Assembly (NCBI RefSeq): GCF_016107685.1
Contig: NZ_JABASY010000002.1
Coordinates: forward strand, 62,001-126,000
Source of the DNA: Brevibacterium yomogidense
GTDB lineage: Bacteria > Actinomycetota > Actinomycetes > Actinomycetales > Brevibacteriaceae
DNA length: 64,000 nucleotides
Reading direction: 5' to 3'
Part shown: positions 33,983-44,900 of the stretch, one piece after another
Numbering within the stretch: the first letter of the stretch is position 1
How the letters are laid out: each line of letters begins with the position of its first letter
Made by a program: the position numbers and the translations under genes
The notes under the pieces: generated by a model
The model's database searches: none
What the model saw: only the letters and a program-made list of their open reading frames with translations
What the model was told of the DNA's origin: nothing

Positions 33983-35260
33983 TCACTGCGGCCGGTGGGG
34001 GAGTGCCGCCTCCTCGAACAGCCTCTCCGCGAGGGGCGTGAAGTCGTGCTCGTCGACGTCGTACCACTCGTGCATGTCCTCGAACCCGCCTTCGTCGGCG
34101 TACTCGAGCTCCTCGGCGATCTGCCGCCACTTCTCGACGGTCTCCGAGGTGCGCTCCTGGACATCGGAACCGATGACTCCTGACTCTTCGATGTCCGCGA
34201 ACAGTTCGTCGTTGACCTCACCGATCCGCTTGTCCGCGTCGTCGGCCATCTGGGTCACCTCCCCGCCCGCATCCATGAGCTGTTGGATGGCGCGCTTGTG
34301 TCCCTCAGTAATGACGTCGTTGCTCACGGCGAAGCCCTCCATCTGGGAATCGAAGATGATCTGCTGGTACGCCAGCGGCAGCTTCTGATACCCGACGCCC
34401 GCAAGATTTGCCCCGGCGGAGCGTCCGGACAGACTGTTCTCTTCCGACGTGTAGGCGACGTGGTTCGCGACTTCGAGCAGTCCGGACTCCTCCGACGGGA
34501 GGAGCTGCGCGAACGTGCAGTCGACTGTTCCGCGCTGCAGCGCTTCGAAGACTTCGACGTACTCCATCGACACGGGCGAAGCGCCGAGTGCCATCGTCTG
34601 CTTCTCATGCGCGACGCTCGCGACCCGGATCTGTCGACCGTCCATGTCGTCGAGGCTGGTGCCCTCATCACGGCAGACCGACAGGTAGGTACCGGTGCTG
34701 ATCATGGGGGTGAGCGCAGTGAGTCCGCGCTCCTCGTAGCGATCCAGAAGTTCGTCGGAGTTCCATGCCAGGTCCACGAGGGCCGCGTTGCCGACGAGTT
34801 CGCCGAGCACCGGGGAGTTGGGCATGCCGGCCGTCGCCGTGGCGAGCGCGTTGAACTCCGGGTGCTCGGTGGGCTGGTAGATCGGAAGGGCGTAGGAGAT
34901 GTCGACGCGACCATCGGCCAGCGCGTCGTCGATCTCCCCGTAGCCCGCGATCGCCTGACCCCACACGACGTCGACCGTGATCTTCCCGCCGGAGCGCCCC
35001 TCCACGTACTCCTTGAGGTTGTGGGCACTCAGGGCGGAGACGGACTGGGGTGACTGGGCACCCGCTTGATAGGTGATCGTGACGGGGTCGAGGTCGTCGA
35101 GGGCCGCATCGACGTCCTCCTGTGAGGCCCCGTAGTCGAACCCGTCACCGCCACCCCCTTCGCCTTCTGTGCCGGCGCTCCCGGCGCAGGCGCTGACGAC
35201 GAGGCTCGCCGCGACGACGGCTGCAAGATGTGCTGGTCGGAACTTTCGGACTGCGGTCAT
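33983..35260 (-). CDS. DctP-type TRAP solute-binding lipoprotein, orphan
   Basis: Extracytoplasmic receptor of 425 residues. The signal peptide ends in a lipobox (SLVVSAC) and a Gly-rich linker follows. The mature part has DctP features: VTITYQAGAQSPQ, the dimer-region DGRQIRVASV and the SPVSMEYVEVFEALQRGTVD segment that positions the ligand-binding arginine. TRAP receptors bind carboxylates such as sugar acids. No DctQ/DctM membrane subunits lie in the window. The divergent neighbours are a sugar-acid dehydratase and a GntP permease, so a sugar-acid ligand is plausible (inference). Start chosen at the ATG after GGGGAGAG. Confidence 0.82.
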   Translation of the reverse strand: MTAVRKFRPAHLAAVVAASLVVSACAGSAGTEGEGGGGDGFDYGASQEDVDAALDDLDPVTITYQAGAQSPQSVSALSAHNLKEYVEGRSGGKITVDVVWGQAIAGYGEIDDALADGRVDISYALPIYQPTEHPEFNALATATAGMPNSPVLGELVGNAALVDLAWNSDELLDRYEERGLTALTPMISTGTYLSVCRDEGTSLDDMDGRQIRVASVAHEKQTMALGASPVSMEYVEVFEALQRGTVDCTFAQLLPSEESGLLEVANHVAYTSEENSLSGRSAGANLAGVGYQKLPLAYQQIIFDSQMEGFAVSNDVITEGHKRAIQQLMDAGGEVTQMADDADKRIGEVNDELFADIEESGVIGSDVQERTSETVEKWRQIAEELEYADEGGFEDMHEWYDVDEHDFTPLAERLFEEAALPHRPQ

Positions 35261-35465
35261 GTCTCTCCCCATTGAGATAGCTGAGTCGTTCGGCCACACG
35301 GTCCGCCACATGCCCACCGGCGCATCATCACGCCAAGCAGCTCCGACGCGATGCGTCGGTGCGGACCCGGTTCCACACTAGCCAGGGCACCAGGAAAATT
35401 CGAGGGTGATCTCAACTTCATGTTCAGCCTCCGCGCCTCGATAGGCTATACAGAAGCGTGAAATC

Positions 35466-35472
35466 CTATAGT
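35466..35472 (+). promoter_or_regulatory. Predicted -10 region of the sugar-acid dehydratase operon
   Basis: TATAGT (35467-35472) lies 65 bp before the dehydratase ATG. Upstream TATACA and the ATAGG / CCTAT inverted pair around it (35440-35470) could form an operator. Confidence 0.35.
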
Positions 35473-35536
35473 CTGGAACGAGGTGGAGCTCACACTGAGC
35501 TCTGCTGTCCAACCCATCTCGACGAAGGCGGTAGTG

Positions 35537-37480
35537 ATGTCAACGGAGACGTCGTCAGAACACTCCGGGCGCGGTGCTGGTGTGAGTTCCTACCCCGGTA
35601 CCCACACCCAGGGATTCAACGCAGACGGGTTCCCGGGAAGTGCACACATGAGCGACGAGCAGGCCCGTCTCATGCGCAACGAGGAGGGCCGTGTGCCGCT
35701 GCGGTGGCGCTCGCAGGAATGGTTCGACAACCCGAACGAGCCGGATTCCACGATCCTCATCCTCGAGCGGTACCTCAACTACGGACTGAGCCAGGAAGAG
35801 CTGCAGTCCGGAAAGCCGGTCATCGGCATCGCTCAGACCGGCAGCGACCTGGTCCCCTGCAACCGCCATCACATCGAACTTGCGAAGCGTGTGCGTGAGG
35901 GCATCCGCGAGGCCGGAGGGATCTGCTTCGAGTTCCCGGTCCACCCCATCCAGGAGACGGGGAAGCGCCCCACCGCCGCGCTGGACCGGAATCTCCAGTA
36001 CCTGGGCCTCGTGGAGACCCTGCACGGTTACCCCCTGGACGCCGTCGTCCTCACGACCGGCTGCGACAAGACGACACCCGCACTGCTCATGGCCGCCGCC
36101 ACCGTGAACATCCCGGCGATCGTGCTGTCCGGCGGACCCATGCTCAACGGCTGGTACAAGGGTCGCAGGGTCGGCACCGGCACCATCGACTGGGAAGCGC
36201 GTGATCTGTTCGCCGCCGGGAAGATCGACAAGGGCGAGTACTGGCGGATGGTGAAGCAGTCCTCTCCGTCCATCGGACACTGCAACACGATGGGGACAGC
36301 GTCGACGATGAACGCGGTCGCGGAATCGCTGGGGATGAGTCTCCCGGGGTGCTCGGCCATCCCCGCGCCCTACCAGGAGCGTCCGACGATCGCCTACCAG
36401 TCGGGCAGGCAGATCGTCGAGATGGCCTATGCGGACAGGACGCCGTCGGACGTGATGACCCGGGAGTCGTTCCTCAACGCGATCCGCGTGTGCTCCGCGA
36501 TCGGCGGGTCCTCGAACGCCCCGTGGCACCTCGTCGCGATCGCCCGCCACCTGGGGGTCGACCTCGGCATCGATGACTGGCAGGACTACGGCCACGACAT
36601 CCCCCTGCTCGTCGACATGCAGCCCGCCGGCAGGTTCCTCGGTGAGGAGTTCTTCCGCGCCGGGGGAGTGCCCGCTGTGGTGAACGAACTCATGAAGCAG
36701 GGGCTCATCTTCGAGGATGCCCTCACCGTGAACGGTCGGAGCATCGGCGACAACTGTCGCGACACAGCGGTGAGCGACCACGACGTGATCCGGCCCATCG
36801 ACGAGCCGATGGTGCAGGCGGCAGGTTTCCAGGTCATGACGGGCAACCTCTTCGACAACGGCGTCATGAAGACGTCTGTGATCGGGGACGAGTTCCGTGA
36901 GCGCTACCTGCAGAACCCCGATGACCCGAACGCCTTCGAAGGGGTCGCCGTCGTGTTCGACGGGCCGGAGGACTACCACGCCAGGATCGAGGATCCTTCG
37001 CTGGACATCGACGAGCATTCGATCCTCGTCATGCGCGGCACCGGTGCGATCGGATACCCAGGATCGGCCGAGGTCGTCAACATGCATCCGCCGGCTCACC
37101 TCATCAACCGGGGGATCTCGAGCCTCCCGTGCATCGGTGACGGGCGCCAGTCGGGAACGTCCGCCTCCCCGTCGATCCTCAACTGCTCGCCCGAGGCCGC
37201 GGCACCCGACGCTGTCCTCGCTCTGCTGCGCACGGGAGACCGACTGCGGATCGACCTCACTGCAGGGCGTGTCGACCTCCTCGTCGAACCGGACGTCCTC
37301 GGCCAGCGGCGTGCCGCACTCGAAGAGGCCGGTGGGTACGCCTATCCCGCCAGCCAGACACCGTGGCAGGAGCTCAGTCGTTCGATGACCAGCCAACTGG
37401 GCGATGGGATGGTGCTCGAACCCGCCGTGAAGTACCAGCGGGTCGCGCAGACCCAGCCTGTTCCGCGCCTCAATCACTGA
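35537..37480 (+). CDS. IlvD/Edd family dehydratase, probably sugar-acid (xylonate/arabinonate-type)
   Basis: Fe-S dehydratase of 647 residues. Cluster and metal cysteines are visible in [11 protein letters not shown], in [19 protein letters not shown] and in the [20 protein letters not shown] segment (about residues 532-551), all diagnostic of IlvD/Edd. The length and the [10 protein letters not shown] region fit the sugar-acid branch (xylonate, arabinonate or gluconate dehydratase) rather than branched-chain amino acid IlvD. It removes water from an aldonic acid to give a 2-keto-3-deoxy acid. A GntP-type permease follows 104 bp downstream, consistent with uptake and catabolism of the same acid. 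Confidence 0.9.
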   Translation: MSTETSSEHSGRGAGVSSYPGTHTQGFNADGFPGSAHMSDEQARLMRNEEGRVPLRWRSQEWFDNPNEPDSTILILERYLNYGLSQEELQSGKPVIGIAQTGSDLVPCNRHHIELAKRVREGIREAGGICFEFPVHPIQETGKRPTAALDRNLQYLGLVETLHGYPLDAVVLTTGCDKTTPALLMAAATVNIPAIVLSGGPMLNGWYKGRRVGTGTIDWEARDLFAAGKIDKGEYWRMVKQSSPSIGHCNTMGTASTMNAVAESLGMSLPGCSAIPAPYQERPTIAYQSGRQIVEMAYADRTPSDVMTRESFLNAIRVCSAIGGSSNAPWHLVAIARHLGVDLGIDDWQDYGHDIPLLVDMQPAGRFLGEEFFRAGGVPAVVNELMKQGLIFEDALTVNGRSIGDNCRDTAVSDHDVIRPIDEPMVQAAGFQVMTGNLFDNGVMKTSVIGDEFRERYLQNPDDPNAFEGVAVVFDGPEDYHARIEDPSLDIDEHSILVMRGTGAIGYPGSAEVVNMHPPAHLINRGISSLPCIGDGRQSGTSASPSILNCSPEAAAPDAVLALLRTGDRLRIDLTAGRVDLLVEPDVLGQRRAALEEAGGYAYPASQTPWQELSRSMTSQLGDGMVLEPAVKYQRVAQTQPVPRLNH

Positions 37481-37522
37481 GGCCCCCGCCCTCGACAAGC
37501 ACTGATCCGGCACACGCGGTCA

Positions 37523-37548
37523 GCGGCAGGACGATGCCGTCCTGCCGC
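37523..37548 (+). other. Intercistronic hairpin
   Basis: GCGGCAGGACG-atgc-CGTCCTGCCGC, a perfect 11-bp stem between the dehydratase and permease genes. It may attenuate or stabilise the mRNA so that the two genes are expressed at different levels. Confidence 0.5.
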
Positions 37549-37584
37549 CGTCCGTGATGCCCTCACCCGTCACAAGGACACGAC

Positions 37585-38991
37585 ATGACAGACGACCTCA
37601 CGTTCCTCTGGGAGCTTTCGACCGGTGGCCTGCTCGGCGTCGCCGCCGTCGCGATCGCTCTGCTCCTCATCCTCATCATCGCCCTTCGCTTCCACGCCTT
37701 CATCGCTCTCGTCCTCATCAGCCTTCTCACGGCCCTGGCCACGGGCATCGCCCCCTCAGACGTGGTGTCGGTGATGCTGTCAGGATTCGGTGGCACGCTC
37801 GCCAGCGTCGCGCTGCTCGTCGGCCTGGGCGCGATCCTGGGGCGTCTCCTCGAAGCGAGCGGAGGTGCTCAGCGGCTCACGGACAGGCTCATCGCGATCT
37901 TCGGTGAGAAGCGCGCACCTCTCGCTGTCGCCATCGCCAGCCTGCTCATGGGGTTCCCGATCTTCTTCGACGCGGGACTCGTGCTCATGTTGCCGATCAT
38001 CTACGCGGTGGCCCGGCGTCTGAGCATGCCGTTCCTCTCCATCGCCTTCCCGTCGGCCATCGCGTTCCTCGCCATGCACGTCTTCGTGCCGCCGCACCCG
38101 GGACCGGTCACGGCAGTGGACCTCTTCGGTGCGGATCAGGGCCTCATGGTGCTCCTCGGCCTCCTGTTCGTCATCCCCACCTGGTACCTCGGCGGTCTGT
38201 TGCTCACGAAGCCGCTCACACGCAAGATCAGCGTTCCTGTTCCCACTCTCCTGGGGAGCAAGTCGGACGAGTCCGCGAGTTCCCGCTTCGCCTCGAACCC
38301 CAGCCCGTGGCTCGTCGTGTTCCTCCTGCTGTTCCCGCTGGCACTCATCGCGATGAACACCGTGCTCAACACGCTGTCGACGTCGGGAGCCGTCGACGGG
38401 GAGTCGCAGTGGGTCCAGACCCTGGGGATGATCGGAGAGACCCCGGTCGCCCTCCTCATCACCGTCATCATCGCGATCGTCGTGCTCGGTCTCGCCCGTT
38501 CCAAGTCCGGAGAGCTCACTGAGCTGGTGACGGATTCGGCGCTCGGCCCGGTCTGCTCCGTCATCCTCATCACGGGTGCCGGCGGCATGTTCGGCGGGGT
38601 TCTGCGCGCATCGGGGATCGGCGACGCGATCGCACAGGCGATGGACAGCATGAACATGCCTCTGATCGTCGCCGCGTTCGCCGTTGCCGCCGTCGTCCGC
38701 GTCGCCCAGGGTTCAGCGACGGTCTCGCTCACCACGGCCGCTGCCCTCATGCAGCCGGCGATCCTCGCCGGTGACTACAACGCGGTCCAGCTCGTCGCAC
38801 TCGTCGCTGCGACCGCGGGAGGGTCGTCCGTCGTCAGTCACGTCAACGATTCGGGCTTCTGGCTGGTCAGTCGGTTCTTCGGACTGTCCACCGCGCAGAC
38901 CCTCAAGACGTGGACCGTCATGTCGACCGTGGTCGGACTGCTGGGCTTCGTCATCGCGCTCATCATGTTCGGACTCGGCTCCACCGTCTGA
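37585..38991 (+). CDS. gntP: GntP family gluconate/sugar-acid permease
   Basis: Membrane transporter of 468 residues with about 13 helices. GntP features include GLGAILGRLLEASGGAQRL, the LMGFPIFFDAGLVLMLPI stretch, HVFVPPHPGPVTA and the C-terminal HVNDSGFWLVSRFF. GntP proteins are proton symporters for gluconate and related acids. The ATG follows AAGGA. It is co-transcribed with the dehydratase upstream. A strong hairpin at 39017-39054 follows. Exact substrate unproven. Confidence 0.9.
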   Translation: MTDDLTFLWELSTGGLLGVAAVAIALLLILIIALRFHAFIALVLISLLTALATGIAPSDVVSVMLSGFGGTLASVALLVGLGAILGRLLEASGGAQRLTDRLIAIFGEKRAPLAVAIASLLMGFPIFFDAGLVLMLPIIYAVARRLSMPFLSIAFPSAIAFLAMHVFVPPHPGPVTAVDLFGADQGLMVLLGLLFVIPTWYLGGLLLTKPLTRKISVPVPTLLGSKSDESASSRFASNPSPWLVVFLLLFPLALIAMNTVLNTLSTSGAVDGESQWVQTLGMIGETPVALLITVIIAIVVLGLARSKSGELTELVTDSALGPVCSVILITGAGGMFGGVLRASGIGDAIAQAMDSMNMPLIVAAFAVAAVVRVAQGSATVSLTTAAALMQPAILAGDYNAVQLVALVAATAGGSSVVSHVNDSGFWLVSRFFGLSTAQTLKTWTVMSTVVGLLGFVIALIMFGLGSTV

Positions 38992-39016
38992 CGCTCAGAG
39001 CACAGAGGCCCGCGCT

Positions 39017-39054
39017 CGGCCGGTGGATGCGATGTGCGACGGATCCACCGGCCG
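39017..39054. terminator. Hairpin terminator between convergent genes
   Basis: 12-bp perfect stem CGGCCGGTGGAT / ATCCACCGGCCG with a 14-nt loop, between gntP and the convergent Smr-domain gene. Confidence 0.7.
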
Positions 39055-39092
39055 GCGGTGTGCATGGGAACGCACACATGATCGGGGGAGCG

Positions 39093-39344
39093 TCAGTGCT
39101 TGAAGTGGACGAAGAGCCGCCCGTGGTTCTTGCTGTCCTTCTCCACCCGGTGGTAGCGCGCCTTCACGTCCTTGCGGTCGAGGAACCGCAGGACCCGCTT
39201 CTTCAGCTGTCCGCTGCCCTTGCCGGGGATGATCTCGACCGTCTTCGTGCGGGTGCGCTCTGCTTCGTCGAGGATGTCGTTGAGTGCGCGGTCGATGTCC
39301 GTGCCCTTGTTGAAGATGTCGTGGAGGTCGAGCTTGAGCCGCAT
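39093..39344 (-). CDS. Smr-domain protein
   Basis: Small protein of 83 residues consisting of a single Smr (small MutS-related) domain: MRLKLDLHDIF carries the LDLH motif and EIIPGKGSGQLKKRV the conserved HGxGxG-like loop, here as PGKGSG. Smr domains nick or bind branched DNA or RNA; stand-alone versions have been linked to repair and to ribosome rescue. The ATG at 39344 follows, by 6 nt, a -10-like TACGCT, so a leaderless mRNA is likely. A longer in-frame start upstream (39398) is not favoured. Confidence 0.85.
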   Translation of the reverse strand: MRLKLDLHDIFNKGTDIDRALNDILDEAERTRTKTVEIIPGKGSGQLKKRVLRFLDRKDVKARYHRVEKDSKNHGRLFVHFKH

Positions 39345-39350
39345 GAGGCC

Positions 39351-39356
39351 AGCGTA
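39351..39356 (-). promoter_or_regulatory. Predicted -10 element of leaderless Smr gene
   Basis: TACGCT on the minus strand, 6 nt before the ATG at 39344; same hexamer as at the glutaminase and AAA+ genes. Confidence 0.45.
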
Positions 39357-39546
39357 GCGGGGTGCGTCGGTTCGGAGTCGGAGACCGCCGGATCCCACGA
39401 TTCACCACCCGGATACCTGTGGGCCATTCCTTCTGTCCGCAGCTGGGAATACAGTGGGCGGCGGCAGTGAGAACTCTCAGTGCAGCCTGCTTCGATTTCA
39501 GCATCGCATGTTGTCGCTGGGACCCTTTCGATCCGAGGAGAACCGA

Positions 39547-41610
39547 ATGTTCCGTCCGACCATCCCCGCCGCGCTGGCCGCGGCCGCACTCGTGGTGGGG
39601 CCAGCGGCCTCGGCCACGGCGATGCCCACACCACAGGCGCTGTCACTGTCCGTCCTCGCGACGACTGACGTGCACGGCCACGCACTCAACTGGGACTACT
39701 TCACGAATGCTCCGTACCCGGCCGGCGAAGAACTGGGACTGGCGCGGGCGAAGACCGTCGTGGACGGCATCCGCGAGGAGAAGGGCGAGGAGTCCGTCCT
39801 GCTGGTCGACAATGGCGACTCCATCCAGGGCAACCCGCTCACCTCCTACTTCTCCACCACGGAGCCGGTGACCGAATCCGGTCGGGACCACCCGATGGCG
39901 GTCGCGAACAACCTCATGGGCTACGACGCGCAGGTGACCGGCAACCACGAGTACAACTACGGGCTCGACATGCTCGACTACTACGAGGGCCAGGTCGACT
40001 TCCCGCTGCTCGCGGCGAACGCGCTGGACACCGCCACAGGCGAACCGCACAACGACCCCACCGCAATGGTCGAGCGGACCATCGACGGGGAGACCATCAC
40101 CGTCGGCGTCATCGGCCTCACCAACCCTGGCTCGCGCGTCTGGGACAAGAAGCACCTCGAAGGCGCCATCGAGTTCGAGGACATGGTCACCTCTGCGCAG
40201 ACCTACGCACCGCAGCTCAAGGAACAGGGTGCGGACGTCGTCATCGCGGTCGCCCACACGGGGAAGGACCCGGAGGGGCAGCAGTGGGATCCGTCGCTGC
40301 TGCAGGAGAACGTGGCGACCTCCATCGCGGAGCAGGTTGCGGACATCGACGTCGTCGTCGCAGGTCATTCGCACGTGGACCAGCCGGAGGAGATCGTCAC
40401 GCGGACGGACGGCTCGCAGGCGATCATCACCCAGCCGTACTACTGGGCGCGCTCCGTCAGTGAGGTCGAACTCAACCTGACACCGGAGGCCGACGGCGAC
40501 GGCTACGAGGTCGACTGGACGGATGAAGCACCCTCCGTCACCCCGCACTACCTCCAGGGCGACGTCGCGGAGAGCCAGGAGATGGCCGACGCGCTGGCCG
40601 CACACCACGACGAGACCGTCGACTACGTCAACCAGACGATCGCGCAGACCGCCCAGACGATGAGCGCGGAGACCTCGCGCTACGAGGACACCGCGATCCT
40701 CGACTTCATCGGCCACGTCATGACGGAGAAGACGGAGGAGGGGCTGGTCGGCACGGACTACGAGGACGTGCAGGTCCTCGCCCAGACGTCGCCCTTCAGC
40801 CGTGACGCCGTCTTCAGCGAAGGCGATGTGACGGTGCGGGACGTGGCAGCGCTCTACGTCTTCGACAACACGCTCGCCGGTGTGTCGATGACCGGTGCGG
40901 AGCTCAAGGACTACCTCGAATACGCGGCCCGCTTCTACGACCAGGTGGACGAAGGAGCGGACTTCGACCCGGCCGAGGTGTCGAACAGCTACGACGAGGC
41001 CGACGGCCGGGACATCCCCGACTATGCCTACGACGCCCTCACCGGCGTCGACTACGACATCAACATCTCGAAGCCGCTGGGCGATCGCATCGAGAACCTC
41101 CGGATGGCGGACGGCACCTCCGTCGCAGACGACGACGAGTTCGTCCTCGCGATCAACAACTACCGCCAGTCGGGCGGCAGCGGCTACCCCGTCGACGGGC
41201 TCGACGAGGTCTACAACGAGCAGGTGGAGATCCGCGAGGCGCTCATCGACTGGGCTGTGGACCGCGAGGTGATCGATTCGGACGACTTCCACCGCGTCAA
41301 CTGGATGCTCACCAGCGAGTCGATCGACCGGTCCGAACCGGAGCCCACGGAGGATCCGACGGGTGAGCCCACGGAAGATCCCAGCGAGGAGCCCTCCGAG
41401 GACCCGACCGACGATCCGTCCGGCGCGCCGACGGACGACCCGGACAACGGCGACGACGGCCGGGACGACGACCAGAACGATGACGGCGACCGCGATGACG
41501 ACGGACGTCTGCCCCGCACCGGCTCGGAGATCGCCGGCGCGATCGGCGCCGCCCTCCTGCTGGCCGGTGTCGGCACGACAGCGGTCGTCGCGAGCCGCAG
41601 GCGCAGCTGA
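39547..41610 (+). CDS. LPRTG-anchored 5'-nucleotidase / cyclic-nucleotide phosphodiesterase
   Basis: Cell-wall enzyme of 687 residues. A signal peptide (to about residue 27) precedes a calcineurin-like metallophosphatase domain: LATTDVHGHALNWD, DNGDSIQG, TGNHEYNYG and AGHSHVD give the metal ligands. The 5'-nucleotidase C-terminal domain follows (about 330-570, with INNYRQSGGSGYPV). A Pro/Glu/Asp spacer, LPRTG near 655, a hydrophobic helix and SRRRS form the sorting signal. It dephosphorylates external nucleotides for uptake, as UshA/CpdB proteins do. The ATG follows GAGGAGAA; the open frame starts further upstream without a ribosome site. Confidence 0.92.
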   Translation: MFRPTIPAALAAAALVVGPAASATAMPTPQALSLSVLATTDVHGHALNWDYFTNAPYPAGEELGLARAKTVVDGIREEKGEESVLLVDNGDSIQGNPLTSYFSTTEPVTESGRDHPMAVANNLMGYDAQVTGNHEYNYGLDMLDYYEGQVDFPLLAANALDTATGEPHNDPTAMVERTIDGETITVGVIGLTNPGSRVWDKKHLEGAIEFEDMVTSAQTYAPQLKEQGADVVIAVAHTGKDPEGQQWDPSLLQENVATSIAEQVADIDVVVAGHSHVDQPEEIVTRTDGSQAIITQPYYWARSVSEVELNLTPEADGDGYEVDWTDEAPSVTPHYLQGDVAESQEMADALAAHHDETVDYVNQTIAQTAQTMSAETSRYEDTAILDFIGHVMTEKTEEGLVGTDYEDVQVLAQTSPFSRDAVFSEGDVTVRDVAALYVFDNTLAGVSMTGAELKDYLEYAARFYDQVDEGADFDPAEVSNSYDEADGRDIPDYAYDALTGVDYDINISKPLGDRIENLRMADGTSVADDDEFVLAINNYRQSGGSGYPVDGLDEVYNEQVEIREALIDWAVDREVIDSDDFHRVNWMLTSESIDRSEPEPTEDPTGEPTEDPSEEPSEDPTDDPSGAPTDDPDNGDDGRDDDQNDDGDRDDDGRLPRTGSEIAGAIGAALLLAGVGTTAVVASRRRS

Positions 41611-41623
41611 CCCCGGGACGTTC

Positions 41624-41655
41624 GGACCCTCGGACCAGTACTGGTCCGAGGGTCC
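41624..41655. terminator. 32-bp perfect palindrome, terminator-like
   Basis: GGACCCTCGGACCAGT followed directly by its exact complement, starting 13 bp after the nucleotidase stop. The zero-base loop would open to about four bases in RNA. It can serve both convergent genes. Confidence 0.7.
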
Positions 41656-41913
41656 CGAGCGGGAGTGACGAGCGTCGGCAGCAGCGGTGGAGTGCTGCGG
41701 CCTCTGTGCGTGGACCGGGACCCTGAACGCACAAGGGATCTTGACAGACCGGTGAGTGCGCGCTTTAGCTGTGGCTGTTCATCGACGAGCACACGGGGAC
41801 CCACACCCCTCGTCACGAAGAGCACGCCCCGGCTGGCCGGCGCCCAGCCCGGAGACCATCGCACTGCTCGCTGGGCGAGGGGTGCGGTGCTGCAGCGGCC
41901 TCGCGGGTGGAGC
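41656..41913. other. Gene-free stretch with isolated promoter-like sequence
   Basis: No gene recognised. A TTGACA (41741-41746) with TTTAGC 17 bp downstream resembles a sigma-70 promoter on the plus strand, but no plus-strand gene follows. A GCAGCA / TGCTGC pair at about 41678-41698 could fold. An unannotated small RNA is possible but unsupported. Confidence 0.25.
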
Positions 41914-44900
41914 TCACCGCGTCAGGACCGCCGCGTGCTCCGACTGCTGCACCGCGTGGTGCAGGAGCTGGATGATGTGCTGCGGTTCGCGAGTCGACAG
42001 GTGCTGGATCTGCTGCGTGCAGCTGAAGCCGTCGGCGACGATCACCGTGTCATCGTCTGCTGCGCGGATGCGGGGCATGATCGCCCGTTCTGCGGCCCGC
42101 ACGGACACGTCGTACTTCTCGCCCGCCTTGAAGCCGAAGGAGCCGGCCAAACCGCAGCAGCCCCCGTCGAGGATCTCGAGGTCGAATCCGAGACGAGTCA
42201 ACAGAGCACGGTCCGCATCCGTTCCCAGCACCGCCCTATGGTGGCAGTGCATCTGGACGAGCGCCTTCGTGCCGTCGAACTCAGGGATCATGGGCGGCTG
42301 GTAGTTCTGCCTCTCCAAGAACTCGGACACCAGATAGGTCTGCTGCGCGAGCCGAGTGGCGTCCTCGTCGTTCGGCATGAGCCCCACGAGCTCGTCGCGG
42401 AAGGCTGCGACGCAGCTGGGCTCCACGCCGACCACGGGCACACCGGCGCGGATGTCGGCACGCAGGGTATCGAGGATCTGAGTCCACATCTTCTTCGCCA
42501 GCGTGAGCATGCCCGCATCGTAGAGGGGCCTGCCGCAGCACAGCGGCCGTGGCGGGAGGCTCACCTCGTAGCCCGCGTCCTCGAGCACCGCGACAGTGGC
42601 TTCGAGGTTCGCCGAGTCGAGGTAGTTGTTGAACGTGTCGGGCCAGAGGACGACCCGATCGACCTGCAGGGGCGCTTTCGCACCGTGCGGATGGTTCGTC
42701 GTCGGATGCCCGTGCTTCTGCATGTGCGGTGTGGAATAGCCGGCCTCGGCCATATGCGATTTCCCATGGTCCAGCAGCGGTGACCCGTCGTGGGTGCGGC
42801 GGCGCGCGCGGGTGCTGATGTACTCCGGTGCCGATGCCGGCGAGGAAGCAGCCGACGACTGTGCTGACGTGCGACGTGCGGCCGTCGTGCGGGTGAACGG
42901 CTTCCGGAACTGCGGGATCTCACGCTGCTGCGCGATGCCTCCGCCCAGCTTGATGAGGGAGGACACGAGAGGCGCCTGCGTGAATGCGTTGACCGTCCGG
43001 GGCAGTCTGCTGGCGATCCGAGCCCACCAGTAGATGAGCGTCACGGTGTATTCGTTGCGCGGACGCAGCCGGCCCTTGTAGTAGTGGGCCTGGTACTCCG
43101 CCTTGTACGTGGCCATGTCGACGTTGACCGGGCATTCGGACTTGCAGGACTTGCACGACAGGCACAGGTCCAGCGCCTCGTGCACGTGGTCGTCGCGCCA
43201 CAGCTTGAGGTCCGATCCCCGCAGCATCTCGAAGAGCATCCGGGCCCGACCGCGCGTGGAGTCCTCCTCTTCGCGCGTCGCCATGTAGCTGGGGCACATG
43301 TAGCCGGTGTCCGTGTTCCGGCATTCTCCGACACCCACGCAGCGTGACACGGCCTTGCCGAAGTCCCCGTCGTCATCGGGGAAGGCGAAGTGGGTGGTCA
43401 CCGGTGTGAGACGGGCGTCAGGGCCCATCTTGAGGTTGTCCGTCGGAGTGTAGGGGCGCACCGCTTTGCCCGGGTTGAGTCTCCAGTCCGGGTCCCAGAT
43501 GTGCTTGAACTCGGCGAAGGCGTCGACCAGGTCTTCGCCGTACATGATGTCCAGCAGCGCCGCCCGCGCCTGCCCGTCCCCGTGCTCACCGGAGAGCGAG
43601 CCGCCGTGCCGGGTGACCAGGTGAGCGGCCTTCGTGAGGAATTCCCGCCACTGCTGGAGTCCTTCCGCGGTGTCGAGGATGAACGTGATGCGGCAGTGGA
43701 TGCATCCCTGCCCGAAGTGCCCGTACAGGGACGCCTCGTAGTCGAACTCGTCCAGCAGCTCACGGAAGTCACGCAGATAGTCGCCCACCTGTTCCACGGG
43801 CACAGCGGCGTCCTCCCATCCCGGATGCGTCTCACGCATGCCGGGGACGTGGGAGGTGGCGCCCAGGCCCGCTTCGCGGATCTGCCACAGCTTCGCCGCC
43901 TCCCAGTCCTCCTCCACGATCTTGGTGCTCAGCACGGCGTCCTCGTCCTGGCACGCCTTCACGAACGTCTCGGCCTGTCTGCGTGCGTCGTCCTTGTCCT
44001 GAGCACCGAATTCGACGAGGAGGAACCCGCCGCCTTCGGGCAGGATGTCGATGTCATCTGGGTGCATGCCCTTCTTCCGCATGAACGTCATGAGCTTGTC
44101 GTCGATGCCCTCGCAGGCGACCGGACGGTGCTCGCGCACCATGGGAACGGCGTCGCCGGCCCGTGGCGCGTCCTCGAACCCGGCAGCGACGAGCACCCTT
44201 TCCGGCCGGGCGTCGATGAGCTGGACCTTGGCCCGCAGGATCGTCACACAGGTCCCCTCGGTGCCGACCAGCGCCTTCGCCACATCGAACCCGTACTCCG
44301 GCAGGAGGCGGTTGAGGTTGAAGCCGGACACACGGCGCTGGATCTGCGGGAAGCCGGTGCGCAGGCGGGCGATGTGCTCATCGCGCAGGTGTCTCAGGTC
44401 ACTGAGGATCCGACCCCTCTCGCCGCCTTCCTCGATCGCCGCTTGCAGTTCTTCTGCGGTCATCGATCCCACGGTGAAACGGTGTCCGCGGTATGTGAGC
44501 ACGTCGAGTTCGAGCACCTGATCGGCAGTGAGCGCGCCGGGCCCGTAGAACTCGGACATGAGGGAGTGGGTCCCGCACGAGTTGTTGCCGATCATCCCGC
44601 CCAGTGTGTTGCGGCTGTGGGTCGACGGGTCGGGGCCGTACGTGAGGCCGAATTCCGAGGCCTCGTGGCGCAGGCGGTCGAGGTTGCAGCCGGGCTGGAC
44701 CCACGCGGTCTTCTCCTCCGGATCGATCGATTCGACCTCGTCGAGGTACTTCGATAAATCGATGATGACGGCGACGTTGGTCGTCTGCCCCGCGAGGCTG
44801 GTCCCGCCCCCGCGCGTCGTGATCGGCACGTCGTGGCGGCGGCACAGCTCGACCGCCTCCGTGACGTCGTCGAGGCTCCGGGGGAGGAGCACCCCGAGCG

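Noticed and set aside
41211..41864. Minus-strand frame across the nucleotidase terminator
   Set aside because: It is antisense to the Pro/Glu linker of the nucleotidase and then to the palindrome; Arg/Ser-rich with no family resemblance.
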